DNA of 7,566 bases from an uncultured Polaromonas sp. (GTDB taxonomy: Bacteria; Pseudomonadota; Gammaproteobacteria; Burkholderiales; Burkholderiaceae). The stretch spans positions 1 through 7,566 of the forward strand of contig CAMLDT010000169.1 of NCBI GenBank assembly GCA_946479075.1, written 5' to 3'. The notes below the pieces were generated by a model that saw only the letters and a program-made list of their open reading frames with translations, was not told the DNA's origin and made no database searches. This document shows positions 5,737 through 7,566 of the stretch, piece after piece (within the stretch, counting starts at the first letter, position 1; each line of letters begins with the position of its first letter). Position numbers and translations under genes: made by a program.

Positions 5737-6856
5737 GGGTGGTGAAACTCTGGAGATCGGGCGGCAGCGGGGCGTGCAATTCAATGCGTTTGCCGGTGGA
5801 GGGATGGCTGAACTTTAACCGCCAGGCATGCAAGAACATGCGCTTGAGCCCGCTGCCCGGCGCTTCTTTTTGCAGCGTCTTGTTGAGTTCGAAATCGCCG
5901 TACTTGTCGTCACCGGTTATCGGATGGCCTTCGCTGGCCAGGTGCACGCGGATCTGGTGGGTGCGACCGGTCTTGATGGTGACTTCGAGCAGACTGAAAG
6001 CACCTCCCGGCGCGGCGGCCTTCACCTTCACCAGGGTCACGGCGCGCATGCCATCAGGGTGATCCTTGCCGACCACCTGGACCCGGCGTTCACCACCTTC
6101 CAGCAGGTATTTCTGCAGCGGTTTGTCCAGCACTTTCTTGTTGGCCGGCCAGGCGCCCTGCACCATGGCCAGGTAAATCTTGTCGGTTTCGCGCTCGCGG
6201 AACTGTTCCTGCAGGTTTTTCAGCGCCATCCGTTTTTTGGCGACCAGCAGGATGCCGCTGGTTTCCCGGTCCAGCCGGTGCACCAGTTCCAGGAAGTGCG
6301 CATCCGGCCGCGCCATGCGCAACTGTTCGATCACGCCAAAGGCCACGCCGCTGCCACCGTGCACCGCCACGCCGGCCGGCTTGTTGATCGCCAGCACATG
6401 GTCATCTTCAAACAGGATGGGAAATTCGCGCGAGGGCGCATAACCCCCGGTGCTTGACGCCGCGCCGTGGCGCGCGATCTCCACCGCCATGACCTCGGCC
6501 TTCTGGTCGGCACGTTCGGAAGTGCGCACCGGCGGCAGGCGCACCACGTCGCCGGCTTCAATCCGGGTGTCGGCCTGCACCCGGCCCTTGTTGATGCGCA
6601 CCTCGCCGCTGCGGATGATGCGGTAGACGTGCGTCTTGGGCACGCCCTTGAGCTGGCGGATCAGGAAATTGTCCAGGCGCTGGCCGGCGGAATCTTCGTC
6701 AACAGTTACAAATACAGCCTGCACAGTGGCTTTTTCAGGCGCGGACGCAGCGTCCGGCAGCGCCGGGGCAGGCGCGGCGTGGCCGGTTTTGGCAGGGTTT
6801 GCGGGTTTACCCGGGCGAGCTGTTGGGGCTGAACCTGCGCCTATAATGTGTTTCAC
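5705..6856 (-). CDS. rluC: 23S rRNA pseudouridine synthase RluC
   Basis: RluC isomerises uridines 955, 2504 and 2580 of 23S rRNA (E. coli numbering) to pseudouridine. From a GTG at 6856 the product is 383 residues. An N-terminal S4 RNA-binding domain (about 57-112) begins AGQRLDNFLIRQLKGVPKTH and includes SGEVRINKGR. The RsuA/RluA catalytic domain follows, with DDHVLAINKPAGVAVHGG (151-168), the catalytic Asp196 in LVHRLDRETSGILLVAKK, and GRTHQIRVHLA (297-307). Family members are about 310-330 residues; here about 45 Pro/Ala-rich residues precede the S4 domain. The frame is open up to an ATG at 7075, but upstream of 6856 it no longer looks like protein. ATG 6910 or GTG 6724 (Val45) are alternative starts; none has a clear Shine-Dalgarno, so the start is uncertain. 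First gene of the minus-strand operon, divergent from rne. Confidence 0.94.
   Translation of the reverse strand: MKHIIGAGSAPTARPGKPANPAKTGHAAPAPALPDAASAPEKATVQAVFVTVDEDSAGQRLDNFLIRQLKGVPKTHVYRIIRSGEVRINKGRVQADTRIEAGDVVRLPPVRTSERADQKAEVMAVEIARHGAASSTGGYAPSREFPILFEDDHVLAINKPAGVAVHGGSGVAFGVIEQLRMARPDAHFLELVHRLDRETSGILLVAKKRMALKNLQEQFRERETDKIYLAMVQGAWPANKKVLDKPLQKYLLEGGERRVQVVGKDHPDGMRAVTLVKVKAAAPGGAFSLLEVTIKTGRTHQIRVHLASEGHPITGDDKYGDFELNKTLQKEAPGSGLKRMFLHAWRLKFSHPSTGKRIELHAPLPPDLQSFTTHAVSFHAAEL
6842..6847 (+). promoter_or_regulatory. Isolated perfect -10 hexamer facing rne
   Basis: TATAAT occurs on the plus strand within the first codons of rluC (GCGCCTATAATGTG). No good -35 is found at 16-18 bp; the nearest candidates match the consensus at only two positions. 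If active it would give rne a leader of about 580 bases running antisense across the rluC 5' region. It may equally be chance, since on the other strand it encodes His-Ile-Ile near the RluC start. Confidence 0.3.
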
Positions 6857-7050
6857 TAGCGACAAGCTGTAAGTGGTTGATTTGTCTGGAAGTTTAGTCC
6901 ACACACCCATCACCCCACTCCAACAGCCTTGCTGGAAGGTCGACGCCACTGGCGGCAAAGGCCTGCAAGCGCACGGTGCCAGGCACCCCGCGGCAGGCAC
7001 ATGTTGTGCAGACGAGTCGACGTTTTGCGAACACCAACACGGAATACGAT

Positions 7051-7075
7051 GTGACCAGCCCCGCGGGCTGGTCAC
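7051..7075. repeat. Perfect 11-3-11 inverted repeat upstream of rne
   Basis: GTGACCAGCCC (7051-7061) and GGGCTGGTCAC (7065-7075) are exact reverse complements around the triplet CGC. Neither side carries a T-run, so it is not a standard intrinsic terminator in either direction. It ends 37 bases before the TTGACA hexamer. It could be a regulator-binding operator, or an RNA hairpin if transcription starts further upstream. Confidence 0.85.
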
Positions 7076-7112
7076 GGATAACAGCGAATCTGGTCATTGA
7101 ATGGGTAGCCTC

Positions 7113-7140
7113 TTGACAACACTGGTCGTCCTGATGAATT
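7113..7140 (+). promoter_or_regulatory. Candidate rne promoter
   Basis: A perfect -35 TTGACA at 7113-7118 on the plus strand. The -10 is weak: ATGAAT (15-bp spacing, 7134-7139) or TGAATT (16-bp, 7135-7140), each with 3 of 6 matches. If used, the rne leader would be about 280 bases and include the hairpins at 7206-7231, 7291-7308 and 7378-7394. Confidence 0.4.
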
Positions 7141-7205
7141 TGTGCCTGCGGCGCTTTTTAGCCCCGCTGTTCGGCATGAATCAGCCGCCAGCCCTTGTCC
7201 TGCGG

Positions 7206-7231
7206 GCGCAAGCAGCTACTGATTTTGTAGC
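7206..7231. repeat. Probable Comamonadaceae intergenic repeat with GCTAC/GTAGC hairpin
   Basis: GCGCAAGCAGCTACTGATTT continues to GTAGC. The arms GCTAC (7215-7219) and GTAGC (7227-7231) enclose a 7-base A/T-rich loop. The unit 'GCTAC-N7-GTAGC next to GCTTGCGC' is one I recall from intergenic spacers of many Comamonadaceae genomes. Only one copy lies in this window, so the assignment depends on memory. Its AT-rich loop stands out from the GC-rich surroundings. Confidence 0.5.
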
Positions 7232-7290
7232 ATTCATCCGTCGGACCCCGCTTCGCCCCATCCACGCGCCTACGCCCAGACAGCGCAGCT

Positions 7291-7308
7291 GACCGGCTCA
7301 CCCCGGTC
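7291..7308 (+). promoter_or_regulatory. Leader hairpin in the rne 5' region
   Basis: GACCGG (7291-7296), loop CTCACC, CCGGTC (7303-7308): a perfect 6-bp stem followed by TTCTGT, too few T for a confident terminator. It lies about 120 bases before the rne start and is probably part of a structured leader; function inferred only from position. Confidence 0.4.
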
Positions 7309-7377
7309 TTCTGTCGCGCCGTCAAAGGCTCTCCGGCAATTCCCCGCGTTCGCACTGCGTCTGCTCCCGGCGTCGTT

Positions 7378-7394
7378 TGCCCATTTTTCGGGCA
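7378..7394 (+). promoter_or_regulatory. U-rich-loop hairpin just upstream of rne
   Basis: TGCCC (7378-7382) pairs with GGGCA (7390-7394) around the loop ATTTTTC. A short GC stem exposing a run of U in the loop is the sort of site RNase E could bind or cut, 35 bases before its own start codon. This is a hypothesis drawn from the known autoregulation of E. coli rne. Confidence 0.4.
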
Positions 7395-7429
7395 GTGATG
7401 TTTGAGAACAGAAGAACGAAGGAATCAAC

Positions 7430-7566
7430 ATGAAACGCATGCTGGTCAATGCCACGCAGTCGGAAGAACGCCGCCTGGCCATCGTCGACGGACAAAAGCT
7501 CCTCGACTACGAAATTGAAATTGAAGGGCGCGAACAGCGCAAGGGCAACATCTACAAGGCCGTCGT
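7430..7566 (+). CDS. rne: Ribonuclease E, N-terminus only (cut by window edge)
   Basis: RNase E is the membrane-associated endoribonuclease that starts mRNA decay and matures rRNA and tRNA, and it scaffolds the degradosome. Only the first 45 codons are present: [20 protein letters not shown], then a stretch ending in the [12 protein letters not shown] segment. This matches the opening of E. coli RNase E (MKRMLINATQ.EE.R.A.VDGQ.L.D.DIE...EQ.K.NIYK), which leads into the S1 RNA-binding domain. RNase G starts differently, so rne is the better call. AAGGA at 7419-7423 lies six bases before the ATG and fixes the start. The gene is divergent from rluC, a usual arrangement in proteobacteria. Confidence 0.96.
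   Translation, partial: MKRMLVNATQSEERRLAIVDGQKLLDYEIEIEGREQRKGNIYKAV

Larger units (their letters stand above)
6857..7429. other. 573-base divergent intergenic region between rluC and rne
   Basis: No convincing gene lies here on either strand; the short open frames show no family signature and no ribosome site. It must hold the promoters of rluC (minus) and rne (plus). Structure seen: GGTGCC-A-GGCACC (6975-6987), whose GTGCC arm can pair instead with GGCAC at 6996-7000; the 11-3-11 inverted repeat at 7051-7075; a perfect TTGACA at 7113-7118; a repeat-like hairpin at 7206-7231; GACCGG/CCGGTC at 7291-7308; and TGCCC/GGGCA with a U-rich loop at 7378-7394. A long structured leader is typical for rne, because RNase E controls its own mRNA through the 5' UTR in E. 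coli. Confidence 0.75.

Noticed and set aside
4990..5745. 251-codon plus-strand open frame opposite the HAD gene
   Set aside because: Antisense to conserved HAD motifs; begins inside the intergenic repeat and is His/Arg/Gly-rich without domain features.
5828..6457. 209-codon plus-strand open frame opposite rluC
   Set aside because: Antisense shadow of the catalytic domain of RluC.
6873..7292. Short plus-strand open frames in the rluC-rne spacer (6873-7100, 7101-7292)
   Set aside because: No ribosome sites, no recognisable motifs, and they run through hairpins and a probable repeat; treated as non-coding.
1..7566. Mobile element, CRISPR, toxin-antitoxin or defence system
   Set aside because: No transposase, integrase, spaced direct repeats, cas, or small paired toxin genes are visible; all genes are housekeeping in conserved order.

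Overview
The window is an ordinary, well-kept stretch of a GC-rich betaproteobacterial chromosome. Gene order, protein sequences and two types of intergenic repeat point to Burkholderiales, most likely Comamonadaceae (Polaromonas/Rhodoferax/Acidovorax-like). This placement rests on memory of the families; no search was run. I see no phage, transposon, CRISPR, tRNA or rRNA. Nearly every base belongs to a housekeeping gene, apart from a 573-base divergent region before rne.

Layout, left to right. (1) Minus strand, 1-1978: yceD (DUF177), rpmF (ribosomal protein L32) and plsX (phosphate acyltransferase, running off the left edge). This is the classic rpmF-plsX lipid-synthesis start, expected to continue into fabH outside the window. 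A likely rpmF promoter and a terminator-like hairpin between rpmF and plsX lie inside the cluster. (2) Plus strand, 2005-3419: maf/yceF-type nucleotide pyrophosphatase and an RsmI-like SAM methyltransferase, overlapping by ATGA. Only 26 bases separate the yceD and maf start codons. (3) A bidirectional terminator at 3436-3461 separates these from the convergent minus-strand block. (4) Minus strand, 3480-6856: rluC (23S rRNA pseudouridine synthase), then a gph-like HAD phosphatase, a small Rieske [2Fe-2S] protein and an S49 peptidase (SppA type), probably one operon. (5) Divergent spacer 6857-7429, then rne (RNase E) on the plus strand, cut by the right edge after 45 codons.

Functionally the window links RNA and ribosome maturation (rne, rluC, rpmF, yceD, the RsmI-like enzyme) with phospholipid synthesis (plsX), membrane protein quality control (sppA) and clean-up of nucleotides and phospho-metabolites (maf, HAD). 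The parts that the genes do not explain are the hairpin-rich rne leader with an 11-3-11 perfect inverted repeat, two probable dispersed repeats (4992-5060 and 7206-7231), the rpmF/plsX attenuator candidate, and the very tight yceD/maf divergence. I found no convincing new multi-gene system.
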